Part shown: positions 48,670 to 56,255 of the stretch, piece after piece | How positions within the stretch are numbered: the stretch's first letter is position 1 | Layout of the letters: each line of letters begins with the position of its first letter | Origin: Clostridia bacterium | GTDB taxonomy: Bacteria > Bacillota_A > Clostridia > Christensenellales > Aristaeellaceae | NCBI GenBank assembly: GCA_017399225.1 | Contig: JAFQEB010000009.1 | Location: 1-64,000 of the forward strand | Direction: 5' to 3' | Length of the DNA: 64,000 nucleotides | Position numbers and translations under genes: made by a program | The notes under the pieces: generated by a model | What the model was told of the DNA's origin: nothing | Databases searched by the model: none | The model's input: only the letters and a program-made list of their open reading frames with translations

Positions 48670-49293
48670 ATGAAAGCATTTTTCCGCTGGCTCGGCGGGA
48701 TCATCGGCTCTGCGCTGGCGCTGGCCCTCGGCGTGGCGCTCCTGCCCTATGCCAAGGACCTGATCGTGCAGGTCATGCCCGATGCTGCGTCCTCCGCACT
48801 GAGAACCTCCGCGATCCTTTCCACCCAGATGCGCTCCAGCGCCCGGCTGGAGACCATCCGCATCTCCGAGGAGGGCGTGTATAACTACGATTTTGACATC
48901 GGCGAATTGGTCATCGGCCATGTGACAACGAAGTATATGTACAACGCCAACTACGGCGTCGATCTGAACAGGGTCGAAATGATGGTCACCGGCAGCGAGA
49001 TCGTCTTTGTGCTCCCCCAGCCGGAGCTCATGTTTGACGAGCTGGTAGAGCTGGAGAGCGACCGGCAGACCTTTGCCATCGGCACCTTTACGGACGAAAG
49101 CTACCGGGAGATGATGGAGCAGGAAAAGCTTCGCTGCCGGGAGCGCTATGTTTCCGGGGAGAATCGACAGGCCGTGCTGGACAGCACTGTCAAGGCCATG
49201 GAGGAGACCGTATCCTCCTGGATGAAGCACGCCGACAGCAGAATATCCATCCGCTATGCCTTCGCCGATCCCGAAACGGAGGCATCCCGCTGA
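48670..49293 (+). CDS. DUF4230-like membrane-anchored protein
   Basis: A 207-residue protein with an N-terminal membrane helix (FFRWLGGIIGSALALALGVALL). The rest faces outward and is mixed alpha/beta: SARLETIRISEEGVYNYDFD, IGELVIGHVTTKYMYNANYG, VDLNRVEMMVTGSEIVFVLPQ, and a helix rich in E/R. This order of a TM helix, an L-x-T/x-x-Y strand and V-x-L-P-x-P-E matches DUF4230. It is co-transcribed with the Gln-rich protein gene. Function unknown; extracytoplasmic binding is plausible. Confidence 0.8.
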   Translation: MKAFFRWLGGIIGSALALALGVALLPYAKDLIVQVMPDAASSALRTSAILSTQMRSSARLETIRISEEGVYNYDFDIGELVIGHVTTKYMYNANYGVDLNRVEMMVTGSEIVFVLPQPELMFDELVELESDRQTFAIGTFTDESYREMMEQEKLRCRERYVSGENRQAVLDSTVKAMEETVSSWMKHADSRISIRYAFADPETEASR

Positions 49294-49321
49294 TCTGCCG
49301 GAAACAGTACACGGAAAGTAC

Positions 49322-49349
49322 TTGACATCAAGCGCCGCGCGTGTATAAT
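49322..49349 (+). promoter_or_regulatory. argC operon promoter (TTGACA-16-TATAAT)
   Basis: TTGACA (49322-49327), 16 bases, TATAAT (49344-49349). The predicted start is near 49356, giving a leader of about 46 bases. Confidence 0.8.
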
Positions 49350-49373
49350 TACACGTATATTTATGCGGCGCTT
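49330..49373. promoter_or_regulatory. Nested dyads over the argC promoter (candidate ArgR site)
   Basis: Inner palindrome CGTGTA-TAAT-TACACG (49340-49355) covers the -10 box; outer arms AAGCGCCGC (49330-49338) and GCGGCGCTT (49365-49373) enclose it. The inner dyad resembles an ARG box in size and A/T centre but not in exact bases. Confidence 0.55.
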
Positions 49374-49401
49374 TCTGCATAAATTCAAAGGAGGAATCCT
49401 G

Positions 49402-50349
49402 ATGGCACTGACTGTATTTATTGACGGCAAGGAGGGCACCACAGGCCTGCGCATCTTTGAACGCCTGGCCACCCGCCCTGACCTGATCATGCTGACCCTG
49501 CCGGAGGAGAAGCGCAAGGATCCCACGGCCCGCAAGGAGGCCATCCACGCATCCGACATCACGGTGCTGTGCCTGCCGGACGCCGCTGCAAAGGAGTCCG
49601 TGCAGCTGGCCGAGGGCAGCAAAGCCCGCATCCTGGATACATCCACCGCACACCGCATCGCGCCCGGCTGGGCTTATGGCTTTGCGGAGCTGAGCGACGC
49701 ACACAGACAGGGCATCATGGGCGGCACGCGCGTGGCCGTCCCCGGCTGCCACGCCAGCGGCTTCATCAGCCTGGTAACTCCGCTGACCATGGCGGGTCTG
49801 CTGCCCAAGGAGACTCCTCTGACCTGCTTCTCCCTGACCGGCTATTCCGGCGGCGGCAAGAAGATGATCGCCCAGTACGAGGGTGTTGATCGCACGGCCG
49901 ACCTGGATTCTCCCCGGCCCTACGGCCTGACCCAGGCCCACAAGCACATTCCGGAGATGACCCATGTGCCCGGCCTGACCACCGCGCCCATCTTTGCGCC
50001 CATCGTGGCGGATTTCTATTCCGGCATGGAGGTCACCGTGCCCCTGTTCGGCAAGCAGCTGAACTGCGCGCATCCCGTGGAGGACGTCACCGCCTGCCTG
50101 AAGGCGCACTATGCGGGCTCCCCCATTATCGAAGTGCTCGGCGCTGAGGAGGTCGCTGCCTTTGGCGGATTCATCCCCTCCAATGCGCTCTCCGGCAAGG
50201 ACGGCATGAAGATCATGGTCACCGGCAACGACGAGCGGCTGCAAATCGTCAGCCTCTTCGATAACCTGGGCAAGGGTTCCTCCGGCGCGGCGCTGCAGTG
50301 CCTGAACCTGATGACCGGCGTGGAAGAAACCCTGGGGCTGAACCTGTAA
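49402..50349 (+). CDS. argC: N-acetyl-gamma-glutamyl-phosphate reductase (type 2)
   Basis: Reduces N-acetylglutamyl phosphate to the semialdehyde with NADPH, third step of arginine synthesis. 315 residues of the shorter type-2 form: FIDGKEGTTGLRIFERLATRP as the nucleotide-binding start, DITVLCLPDAAAKESVQLAEG, DTSTAHRIAPGWAYGFAEL, the catalytic Cys in VAVPGCHASGFISL, SLTGYSGGGKKMIAQYE, and the His in YGLTQAHKHIPEM. The ATG at 49402 follows AGGAGGAA. It leads the argC-argJ-argB-argD operon and has a dyad-covered promoter. Confidence 0.95.
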   Translation: MALTVFIDGKEGTTGLRIFERLATRPDLIMLTLPEEKRKDPTARKEAIHASDITVLCLPDAAAKESVQLAEGSKARILDTSTAHRIAPGWAYGFAELSDAHRQGIMGGTRVAVPGCHASGFISLVTPLTMAGLLPKETPLTCFSLTGYSGGGKKMIAQYEGVDRTADLDSPRPYGLTQAHKHIPEMTHVPGLTTAPIFAPIVADFYSGMEVTVPLFGKQLNCAHPVEDVTACLKAHYAGSPIIEVLGAEEVAAFGGFIPSNALSGKDGMKIMVTGNDERLQIVSLFDNLGKGSSGAALQCLNLMTGVEETLGLNL

Positions 50350-50379
50350 GACATGTATATGGATATGGAGGAATATACA

Positions 50380-51594
50380 ATGGAGCATATTTCCGGCGGC
50401 GTTTGTGCCCCCATCGGCTTCAAGGCCGGCGGCATCCACTGCGGCATCCGCAAGAACCGCGTCAAGCGCGACATCGCGCTGATCGTCAGCGAGGTGCCCG
50501 CCTCTACCAGCGCGGTCTACACCCAGAATCTCGTCAAGGGCGCACCCATTTATGTGACCCAGCGCAATATCGCAGACGGCATTGCCCAGGCGGCCATCTG
50601 CAACAGCGGCAACGCCAACACCTGCAACGCCGACGGCGAGGACGTAGCCTGGCAGATGTGCCAGCTGACCGCCGAGGCGACGGGCCTGAAGGCGGAGGAC
50701 GTGATCGTCGCGTCCACCGGCGTCATCGGCCAACCCCTGTCCATCGAGCCCATCAAGGCCGGTATGGCGGAGCTGTATGCGTCTGTACACGCTGCCGGCT
50801 CTCAGGAAGCCGCCGAGGCCATTATGACCACTGACACCAGGCTGAAGGAGGTCGCCGTTTCCTTCGTGGCCGGCGGCAAGACCTGCAAGCTGGGCGGCAT
50901 CGCCAAGGGCAGCGGCATGATCCACCCGAACCTGGCAACCATGCTGGTGTTCCTCACCTGCGATGCGGCCATCGCCCCCGCGATGCTCAAAAAGGCCCTC
51001 GCTGACAATGTGAAGGATACTTTCAATATGACCAGCGTTGACGGCGACACCTCCACCAACGACATGGTGTGCATCATGTCTAACGGCATGGCGGGCAATG
51101 AGATGATCACCGCCGAGGGCGAAGATTACGCTGCCTTCTGCGCCGCGCTGAACGAGGTGACCACGACCCTGTGCCGCTCCATCGCCAAGGACGGCGAGGG
51201 CGCGACCCGCCTGCTGACCTGCTATGTCACCGGCGGCAAGACTGTGAAGGACGCAAAGCTGGCGGCGAAGTCCGTCGTGTGCTCGAGCCTGTTCAAGGCC
51301 GCCATCTTCGGCGCCGACGCCAACTGGGGCCGCGTGCTGTGCGCCCTGGGCTACTCCGGCGCAGAGATCGACGTGAAGGCGGTCGACGTGACCTTCCGCA
51401 GCATCAAGGGTGAAATCAACGTGTGCAGCATGGGCGCATCCGTCCCCTTCTCCGAGGAGAAGGCCAAGGAGATCCTGATAGAGGACGAGATCGACGTGCT
51501 GATCACGCTCCGCGATGGCGAGGCCGCTGCCACTGCATGGGGCTGCGACCTGACCTACGATTACGTGAAGATCAACGGCGACTACCGCACCTGA
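50380..51594 (+). CDS. argJ: Bifunctional ornithine acetyltransferase / N-acetylglutamate synthase
   Basis: Transfers the acetyl group from N-acetylornithine to glutamate, which closes the cyclic arginine pathway; many members also use acetyl-CoA. The 404-residue precursor self-cleaves before a Thr: here GMIHPNLATMLVFLTCDA holds the conserved A-T-M-L site, giving alpha and beta chains. Other segments: GGVCAPIGFKAGGIHCGIRK, NSGNANTCNADGEDVAWQM, STGVIGQPLSIEPI and ASTSAVYTQN. The ATG at 50380 follows GGAGGAA by 8 bases. It sits between argC and argB. Confidence 0.95.
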   Translation: MEHISGGVCAPIGFKAGGIHCGIRKNRVKRDIALIVSEVPASTSAVYTQNLVKGAPIYVTQRNIADGIAQAAICNSGNANTCNADGEDVAWQMCQLTAEATGLKAEDVIVASTGVIGQPLSIEPIKAGMAELYASVHAAGSQEAAEAIMTTDTRLKEVAVSFVAGGKTCKLGGIAKGSGMIHPNLATMLVFLTCDAAIAPAMLKKALADNVKDTFNMTSVDGDTSTNDMVCIMSNGMAGNEMITAEGEDYAAFCAALNEVTTTLCRSIAKDGEGATRLLTCYVTGGKTVKDAKLAAKSVVCSSLFKAAIFGADANWGRVLCALGYSGAEIDVKAVDVTFRSIKGEINVCSMGASVPFSEEKAKEILIEDEIDVLITLRDGEAAATAWGCDLTYDYVKINGDYRT

Positions 51595-51609
51595 TAAGGA
51601 GTACATGAG

Positions 51610-52506
51610 ATGAGCGAGCATATTTCCAGCCTGAACAACGCCGACCGCGCCCAGGTGCTGGTCGAGGCGCTTCCCTATATCCAGAAGTATTATGGTAAGG
51701 TCATCGTCGTCAAGTACGGCGGCAATGCCATGATCAACGAAGTGCTCAAGCACGACGTGATGCGCGACATGGTGCTGATGAGCCTCATCGGCGTCAAGGT
51801 GGTGCTGGTGCACGGCGGCGGCCCGGAGATCTCCGGGATGCTCAAGCGCGTGGGCAAGCAGTCTGAATTTGTCGACGGCCTGCGCGTCACGGACGAGGAG
51901 ACCAGCGAGATCGTCCAGATGGTGCTGGCGGGCAAGATCAACAAGAGCCTGGTCGCCAAGCTGGAGCTGCTGGGCGGCCGCGCGATGGGCATCAGCGGCA
52001 TGGATGGCAACCTGCTCAAGGCCAAAATGGTCGACGAGCGCCTGGGCTATGTGGGCGAGATCGCCAAGGTGGACGCCACCCCCATCATCGACCTGCTAGA
52101 GAAGGGCTACATCCCCGTCGTGTCCACCATCGGCTGCGACGAGACCGGCCATGTTTACAACATCAACGCCGACACCGCCGCCGCGGCCATCGCCGGTGCG
52201 CTGAAGGCGGAGGCGCTGATCTCCATGACCGACACCGTGGGCCTCCTGATGGATCCCACCAACCCCGAGACCCTCATCCGCCGCATCGACCTGCAGGGCT
52301 GCGAGGAGCTGAAGGAGATGGGCGTCATCTCCGGCGGCATGATCCCCAAGGTGGAGTGCTGCACCAACGCAATTAAAGACGGCGTGCGCAAGGTGTTCAT
52401 CATCGACGGCCGCGTGCCCCATGCGCTGCTGATCGAGTGTCTGACCGACGAGGGCGCGGGCACCATGTTCAAGCAGGAGCTGAATCCGCATTACAGTGTG
52501 AAGTAA
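51610..52506 (+). CDS. argB: Acetylglutamate kinase
   Basis: Phosphorylates N-acetylglutamate with ATP, the second step of arginine synthesis and often its control point. 298 residues, amino-acid-kinase fold: VIVVKYGGNAMINEVLKHDV (Lys for ATP), LVHGGGPEISGMLKRVGKQS (Gly loop), NKSLVAKLELLGGRAMGISGMDG and VYNINADTAAAAIAGALKAE, with the C-terminal ISGGMIPKVECCTNAIKDGV. An N-terminal extension of about 20 residues (HISSLNNADRAQVLVEALPY) corresponds to the helix that makes arginine-inhibited hexamers, so feedback control is likely. It lies 15 bases after argJ. Confidence 0.96.
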   Translation: MSEHISSLNNADRAQVLVEALPYIQKYYGKVIVVKYGGNAMINEVLKHDVMRDMVLMSLIGVKVVLVHGGGPEISGMLKRVGKQSEFVDGLRVTDEETSEIVQMVLAGKINKSLVAKLELLGGRAMGISGMDGNLLKAKMVDERLGYVGEIAKVDATPIIDLLEKGYIPVVSTIGCDETGHVYNINADTAAAAIAGALKAEALISMTDTVGLLMDPTNPETLIRRIDLQGCEELKEMGVISGGMIPKVECCTNAIKDGVRKVFIIDGRVPHALLIECLTDEGAGTMFKQELNPHYSVK

Positions 52507-52519
52507 AGGGATGATCCGT

Positions 52520-53671
52520 ATGACCAAGCAGACTGACCTGCAATACGTTGCCAATACCTACGGCCGCTTTGATCTGGCGCTGGCCAGCGCAAAGGGCGCG
52601 ACCTACACGGACGAAGCCGGCAAGGACTATATCGACCTGGGCACCGGCATCGGCGTGACGGCCTTTGGCGCAGGCGACCCGGAATGGGTGGCGGCTGTCA
52701 CCGCGCAGCTGACGACCCTGGGCCACACCTCCAACCTGTATTACACCGCGCCCCAGGCAAAGCTGGCACAGCTGCTGTGCGAGAAGACCGGGATGAAGAA
52801 GGTCTTCTACGGCAACTCCGGCGCAGAGGCCAACGAGTGCGCGCTGAAAGTCGCCCGCAAGTATGGCGAGGCCACCGGGCGCAATGTCATCGTGACGCTG
52901 TGGAATTCCTTCCACGGGCGCACCATCGCGACCCTGGCAGCCACGGGACAGGATAAGTTCCATGCCCATTTCGGGCCCTTTCCCGAGGGCTTCATGCACA
53001 TTCATGCCAATGACGAGGGCGAGCTGGAGGCTGCGCTGACCAGCGGCAAGGTCTGCGGCATCCTGATGGAGATGGTGCAGGGCGAGGGCGGCGTGATCCC
53101 GCTGGAGAAGAGCTATGTGCGTTTGGCTGAGAAGCTCTGCCGGGAGAACGATGTGCTCTTCATGGTGGACGAGGTGCAGACCGGCAATGGCCGCACGGGC
53201 AGCCTGTACGCGTTCCAGCAGTTCGGCGTGACCCCCGACGTGGTGACTACAGCCAAGGGCCTGGGCGGCGGACTGCCCATCGGCGCGTGCATGATGGGCG
53301 AAAAGTGCGAGTTCACCCTGGGAAAGGGTGACCACGGCTCCACCTACGGCGGCAATCCCGTATGCGCGGCAGCGGCGCTGAACGTCATCTCCCGCATGGA
53401 TGACGCGCTCTTTGCGGGCGTGAAGGAGCGCGCGGCGTACATCCGCAGCGAGCTGGAAGGCGCCGAGGGCGTCGAGACTGTGACCGGCATGGGCCTGATG
53501 ATCGGCATCCTGCCCACAAAGCACACCGCCGGCGAGATCGCCGCGGCCTGCCTCGCGGACGGCCTGCTGGTGCTGACCGCTCACGAAAAGGTGCGTCTGC
53601 TGCCCCCGCTGAACATCCCCATGGAAGACCTGAAAAAGGGCATCGCCATTCTCAAGAAGCATCTGGCATAA
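52520..53671 (+). CDS. argD: Acetylornithine aminotransferase
   Basis: PLP-dependent class III aminotransferase that turns N-acetylglutamate semialdehyde into N-acetylornithine. In 383 residues: FYGNSGAEANECALKVARKYG, NSFHGRTIATLAATGQDKF, EMVQGEGGVIPLEKSYV, FMVDEVQTGNGRTGSLYAFQ (PLP-binding Asp), and TTAKGLGGGLPIGACM with the Schiff-base Lys. The end has TGMGLMIGILPTKHT. The ATG at 52520 has AAAGGG 9 bases upstream; a nearer ATG at 52511 is too close to it. It lies 13 bases after argB and is followed by a strong terminator, so argF and carbamoyl phosphate genes are elsewhere. Confidence 0.95.
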   Translation: MTKQTDLQYVANTYGRFDLALASAKGATYTDEAGKDYIDLGTGIGVTAFGAGDPEWVAAVTAQLTTLGHTSNLYYTAPQAKLAQLLCEKTGMKKVFYGNSGAEANECALKVARKYGEATGRNVIVTLWNSFHGRTIATLAATGQDKFHAHFGPFPEGFMHIHANDEGELEAALTSGKVCGILMEMVQGEGGVIPLEKSYVRLAEKLCRENDVLFMVDEVQTGNGRTGSLYAFQQFGVTPDVVTTAKGLGGGLPIGACMMGEKCEFTLGKGDHGSTYGGNPVCAAAALNVISRMDDALFAGVKERAAYIRSELEGAEGVETVTGMGLMIGILPTKHTAGEIAAACLADGLLVLTAHEKVRLLPPLNIPMEDLKKGIAILKKHLA

Positions 53672-53678
53672 ACAACAC

Positions 53679-53713
53679 GGCGCACTGAACCCACGCGGGC
53701 AGTGCGCCTTTTA
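53679..53713 (+). terminator. Terminator of the arg operon
   Basis: Perfect 9-bp stem GGCGCACTG/CAGTGCGCC (53679-53687 with 53700-53708) and TTTTA. Confidence 0.88.
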
Positions 53714-53727
53714 TGGAGGATACCGTT

Positions 53728-54312
53728 GTGAATACAGCGAGCCAAATCGCACGTGTGGCGTCTCTACTGGACGGAATGCGTCAGGAGCGCGTCATCGTCA
53801 CCATCGACGGGCCCTGCGGCAGCGGCAAGAGTACCCTGGCCGCCGCGCTGGCGGAGGCATTCTCCGCGCCGGTGGTGCATATGGACGATTACGTCATCCC
53901 CCACGCGCAGAAAACGGCGGAGCGGCTGGCCGTCCCCGGCGGGAATGCCGATCATGAGCGGTTGCTGGCGGAGGTCATCCGGCCCTGGCTGGCGGGCGAG
54001 ACGGCAATTGTGCGGCCGTATCTGTGCCATGAGGATCGCTTTGGCGATGCCGCTCCCCTGCCGGACAGCCGCTTGCTGATCCTGGAGGGAACGTATTGCA
54101 ACCTGCCTGCGATCTCGGAGTATGCGGCGCTGCGGCTATTCCTGACCATCGAGCCGGAAGATCAGCAGAAGCGCCTGCTTGAGCGTGTAGGCAACGAGGG
54201 GTTGGCAGCCTTCAACACGCGGTGGATCCCCCTGGAGAATGCCTATTTTGCCGCTTACCATCTGCCGGATGAAGGCTGCCTGCTGCTCGGCAGCTACGAC
54301 CAGGCGCTGTAA
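53728..54312 (+). CDS. Uridine kinase-like P-loop protein
   Basis: A 194-residue P-loop kinase-like protein. Walker A is IDGPCGSGKSTLAAALAEAF (near residue 28), followed by VVHMDDYVIPHAQKT with an Asp-Asp pair, as in the uridine/pantothenate/phosphoribulokinase group. LILEGTYCNLPAISEYAALRLFLTIEP is the Walker B-like strand, and RWIPLENAYFAAYHLPD matches the C-terminal substrate region of the group. The phosphorylated substrate is unknown. I chose GTG 53728, 8 bases after GGAGG; an ATG at 53713 falls in the T-run of the arg terminator. Its end overlaps a convergent small gene by 19 bases. Confidence 0.82.
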   Translation: MNTASQIARVASLLDGMRQERVIVTIDGPCGSGKSTLAAALAEAFSAPVVHMDDYVIPHAQKTAERLAVPGGNADHERLLAEVIRPWLAGETAIVRPYLCHEDRFGDAAPLPDSRLLILEGTYCNLPAISEYAALRLFLTIEPEDQQKRLLERVGNEGLAAFNTRWIPLENAYFAAYHLPDEGCLLLGSYDQAL

Positions 54313-54563
54313 ACGCCCGTTTGCTGCGTGGCCTGCTGCATCCGCTTCACGACCGCATTATAGCGGCTCCGCTGAATAGCTGGCAGCTGCACTGTCTGCA
54401 CGGCAGCGCGATCCTGCGGCGCGGGCATTGTGTCCTCCGGGACAAGCCTATGTAGCTCCGCTTCCGTATCGGGCCCGGAGCACCGCTGCCACAGGAGCCA
54501 CTGGGCCTGCTGTTCCTGCCGGATTTGGACGGCAAAGGGCGATTCGGACGCAGCGTTTTTCAT
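54294..54563 (-). CDS. Small Gln-rich soluble protein, unknown
   Basis: An 89-residue product beginning MKNAASESPFAVQIRQEQQAQ, with GGAGG 6 bases upstream of the ATG at 54563. Composition is Gln- and Ala-rich (QQAQWLLWQ, AVQTVQLPAIQ, MQQATQQTGV) with a few prolines; helix-rich, no membrane segment or signal. It converges with the P-loop gene and overlaps its end by 19 bases. I do not recognise a family. The good ribosome site argues for a real gene; a chance frame cannot be ruled out. Confidence 0.55.
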   Translation of the reverse strand: MKNAASESPFAVQIRQEQQAQWLLWQRCSGPDTEAELHRLVPEDTMPAPQDRAAVQTVQLPAIQRSRYNAVVKRMQQATQQTGVYSAWS

Positions 54564-54662
54564 AAACATCCTCCCCTCCGTTTCTGCTTCTATTCTATGC
54601 AAGAATCCGGGATCTGTGAGTCGAAATCAACAAGATAAATTCGTTTGAAGGAGGCTGCCCTC

Positions 54663-55544
54663 ATGAGCAACACCATTCATCTTCAGGCAGGCAACAGCTG
54701 CGCCGAGATCCGTCCTCTGGGCGCGCAGATCGTATCCTATACCGCTCCGGACGGACGTGAGGTGATCTGGCAGGGCGACCCGGCCATCTGGGCTGATCAT
54801 ACGCCGATCCTCTTCCCGGTGATCGGCAACGTCAAGGACGGCACGGTCATCATCGACGATGTGAAGTACCCCATGACCAAACACGGCTTTGCCCGCAGGG
54901 CGATGTTTACCCCTGTGGCGACCGGGGAAAACTTCGTGACGCTTCGGTTGACGGAATCGGCGGAGACGCTGGCGCAGTACCCCTTTGAATTCGCGCTGGA
55001 TATCACCTATGAGCTGACGGATAGCGGCTTCCGCTGCCGCTTCACGGTGGAAAACCGATCCGACCACGCGATGCCCTTCTGCGTGGGCGGCCATCCGGCC
55101 TTTGTTGTGCCGATGGAAGCAGGCGCGGCCTTCGAGGATTATCAGGTCGTCTTCCCGAAGGATGAGCAGGTCACGAATCTGCTGTGCCCCGGCGGTCAGC
55201 TGATCACCAGCAGCGAGCCGATGGTTTTCCCCCGGGGCGTGCTGAGCCTGGATCATGCCATCTTTGACGAGAAGGACACCCTGCTGCTGCCCGAGCTGCA
55301 AAGCACCTCCGTCAGCCTGGTGCACAAGATCAGCGGCCACGGATTGCGTCTGTCCTGGGAAGGCATGGAAGCCCTGGCGATCTGGTCGCGGCCTGTCAAC
55401 CACGGCAACTACCTCTGCCTGGAGCCCTGGCACGGCCTGCCCGGCTTTGCGGATGAAAGCGGCGTATTCGCAGAGAAGCGCTACGCCACTGTGCTGAAGC
55501 CCGGCGAGCGCTACGCCTGCCATTATGAGGCTGAGCTGATCTGA
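54663..55544 (+). CDS. Aldose 1-epimerase-like (galactose mutarotase family) protein
   Basis: A 293-residue beta-sandwich of the aldose-1-epimerase superfamily. Typical stretches: CAEIRPLGAQIVSYTAPDGREVIWQGD, HTPILFPVIGNVKDG (P-I-L-F-P-x-x-G), TKHGFARRAMFTP with the conserved His near residue 75, FCVGGHPAFVVPM with the second His near 150, and NYLCLEPWHGLPGFADE with the catalytic Glu. This pattern fits the YeaD/LacX-type group (LacX, unknown sugar). It interconverts sugar anomers. ATG 54663 follows AAGGAGG. It appears to be transcribed alone and ends at a long hairpin. Confidence 0.88.
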   Translation: MSNTIHLQAGNSCAEIRPLGAQIVSYTAPDGREVIWQGDPAIWADHTPILFPVIGNVKDGTVIIDDVKYPMTKHGFARRAMFTPVATGENFVTLRLTESAETLAQYPFEFALDITYELTDSGFRCRFTVENRSDHAMPFCVGGHPAFVVPMEAGAAFEDYQVVFPKDEQVTNLLCPGGQLITSSEPMVFPRGVLSLDHAIFDEKDTLLLPELQSTSVSLVHKISGHGLRLSWEGMEALAIWSRPVNHGNYLCLEPWHGLPGFADESGVFAEKRYATVLKPGERYACHYEAELI

Positions 55545-55566
55545 CCTGGGCCAAACACCCGCAACT

Positions 55567-55604
55567 AATGAAAATCCCCTTCCGGATGGAAGGGGATTTT
55601 CATT
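55567..55604. terminator. Long bidirectional terminator
   Basis: Perfect 17-bp stem (55567-55583 with 55588-55604) with a GGAT loop. The arms end in A/T-rich ATTTTCATT, so both convergent genes can use it. Confidence 0.85.
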
Positions 55605-55612
55605 ATGCAGCC

Positions 55613-56170
55613 TTACTGCACGTTCGGCTGGATCTGCTCAGCCTCGACCACGATCTCCTCGGCAACCTCCAGGCTGGGGGCTTCGCCGGTGAACTCGATG
55701 GGGGTGTCGGCAGCGGGCTCGATCTCGATCACGGGATTGGCAGCAGCAGCCTGGGCGGCCATCTGGGCAGCCTTGGCTTCCGCACGGGCAGTCTTCAGCG
55801 CAGCGCGCTCCTCGGCACGGGCAGCCTTCTGCGCAGCACGCTCCTCAGCACGGGCAGCCTTTTCCACAGCAGCCTGCTCCTTTGCAGCAGCCTTGGCGGC
55901 GTCACGGTCATTGTGAAGGGTGGTCAGGCCCTCGTCCAGCGCGAGGATCTCATTGACCAGGGGCATCAGCTCCTCAGGCAGCACAACGCCCGCCTGGGCC
56001 AGGCTGTAGGCCTTCTCGCCCAGCTCGCTGATCGCCTCGCGGCGGCGGCTAACGCTGTCCATCTCCGTCATCTTATAGCGGGTGGCATTGGCAACGCTGG
56101 TAGCAGCCTTGTTCACAACACGCACGCCGTCGGACCACAGGTTCTTGAGGGTATCGGTGAAAGCAGACAT
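55613..56170 (-). CDS. Ala-rich coiled-coil protein, unknown
   Basis: A 185-residue protein. About residues 1-85 are helical (FTDTLKNLWSDGVRVVNKAA, SVSRRREAISELGEKAYSLA, VLPEELMPLVNEILALDEGL), with a weak similarity to cytoplasmic proteins related to YtxH or zinc-ribbon partners that lack the membrane helix. Residues 90-145 are a repeat of Ala/Arg/Glu/Lys: KAARAEERAAQ, KAARAEERAAL, KTARAEAKAAQ, so an extended coiled coil is expected. The acidic tail (EVAEEIVVEAEQIQP) follows. ATG 56170 is 7 bases after AGGAG. Function not recognised. Confidence 0.75.
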   Translation of the reverse strand: MSAFTDTLKNLWSDGVRVVNKAATSVANATRYKMTEMDSVSRRREAISELGEKAYSLAQAGVVLPEELMPLVNEILALDEGLTTLHNDRDAAKAAAKEQAAVEKAARAEERAAQKAARAEERAALKTARAEAKAAQMAAQAAAANPVIEIEPAADTPIEFTGEAPSLEVAEEIVVEAEQIQPNVQ

Positions 56171-56255
56171 CATGATCACTCCTGAATTTCAAATTACCGG
56201 TTTCGTGGATATTTTCGCCATCGGGAAGCGCGATTCCTGCATGTTCACAATAAAT

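Noticed and set aside
48001..51813. A minus-strand open frame of 1270 codons opposite the DUF4230-like, argC and argJ genes
   Set aside because: Its composition is Ala/Gly/His/Leu-rich without motifs, and it crosses several real genes and a promoter on the plus strand.
52469..53662. A minus-strand frame of 397 codons opposite argD
   Set aside because: A shadow frame. The plus strand carries an unmistakable aminotransferase with its PLP lysine.
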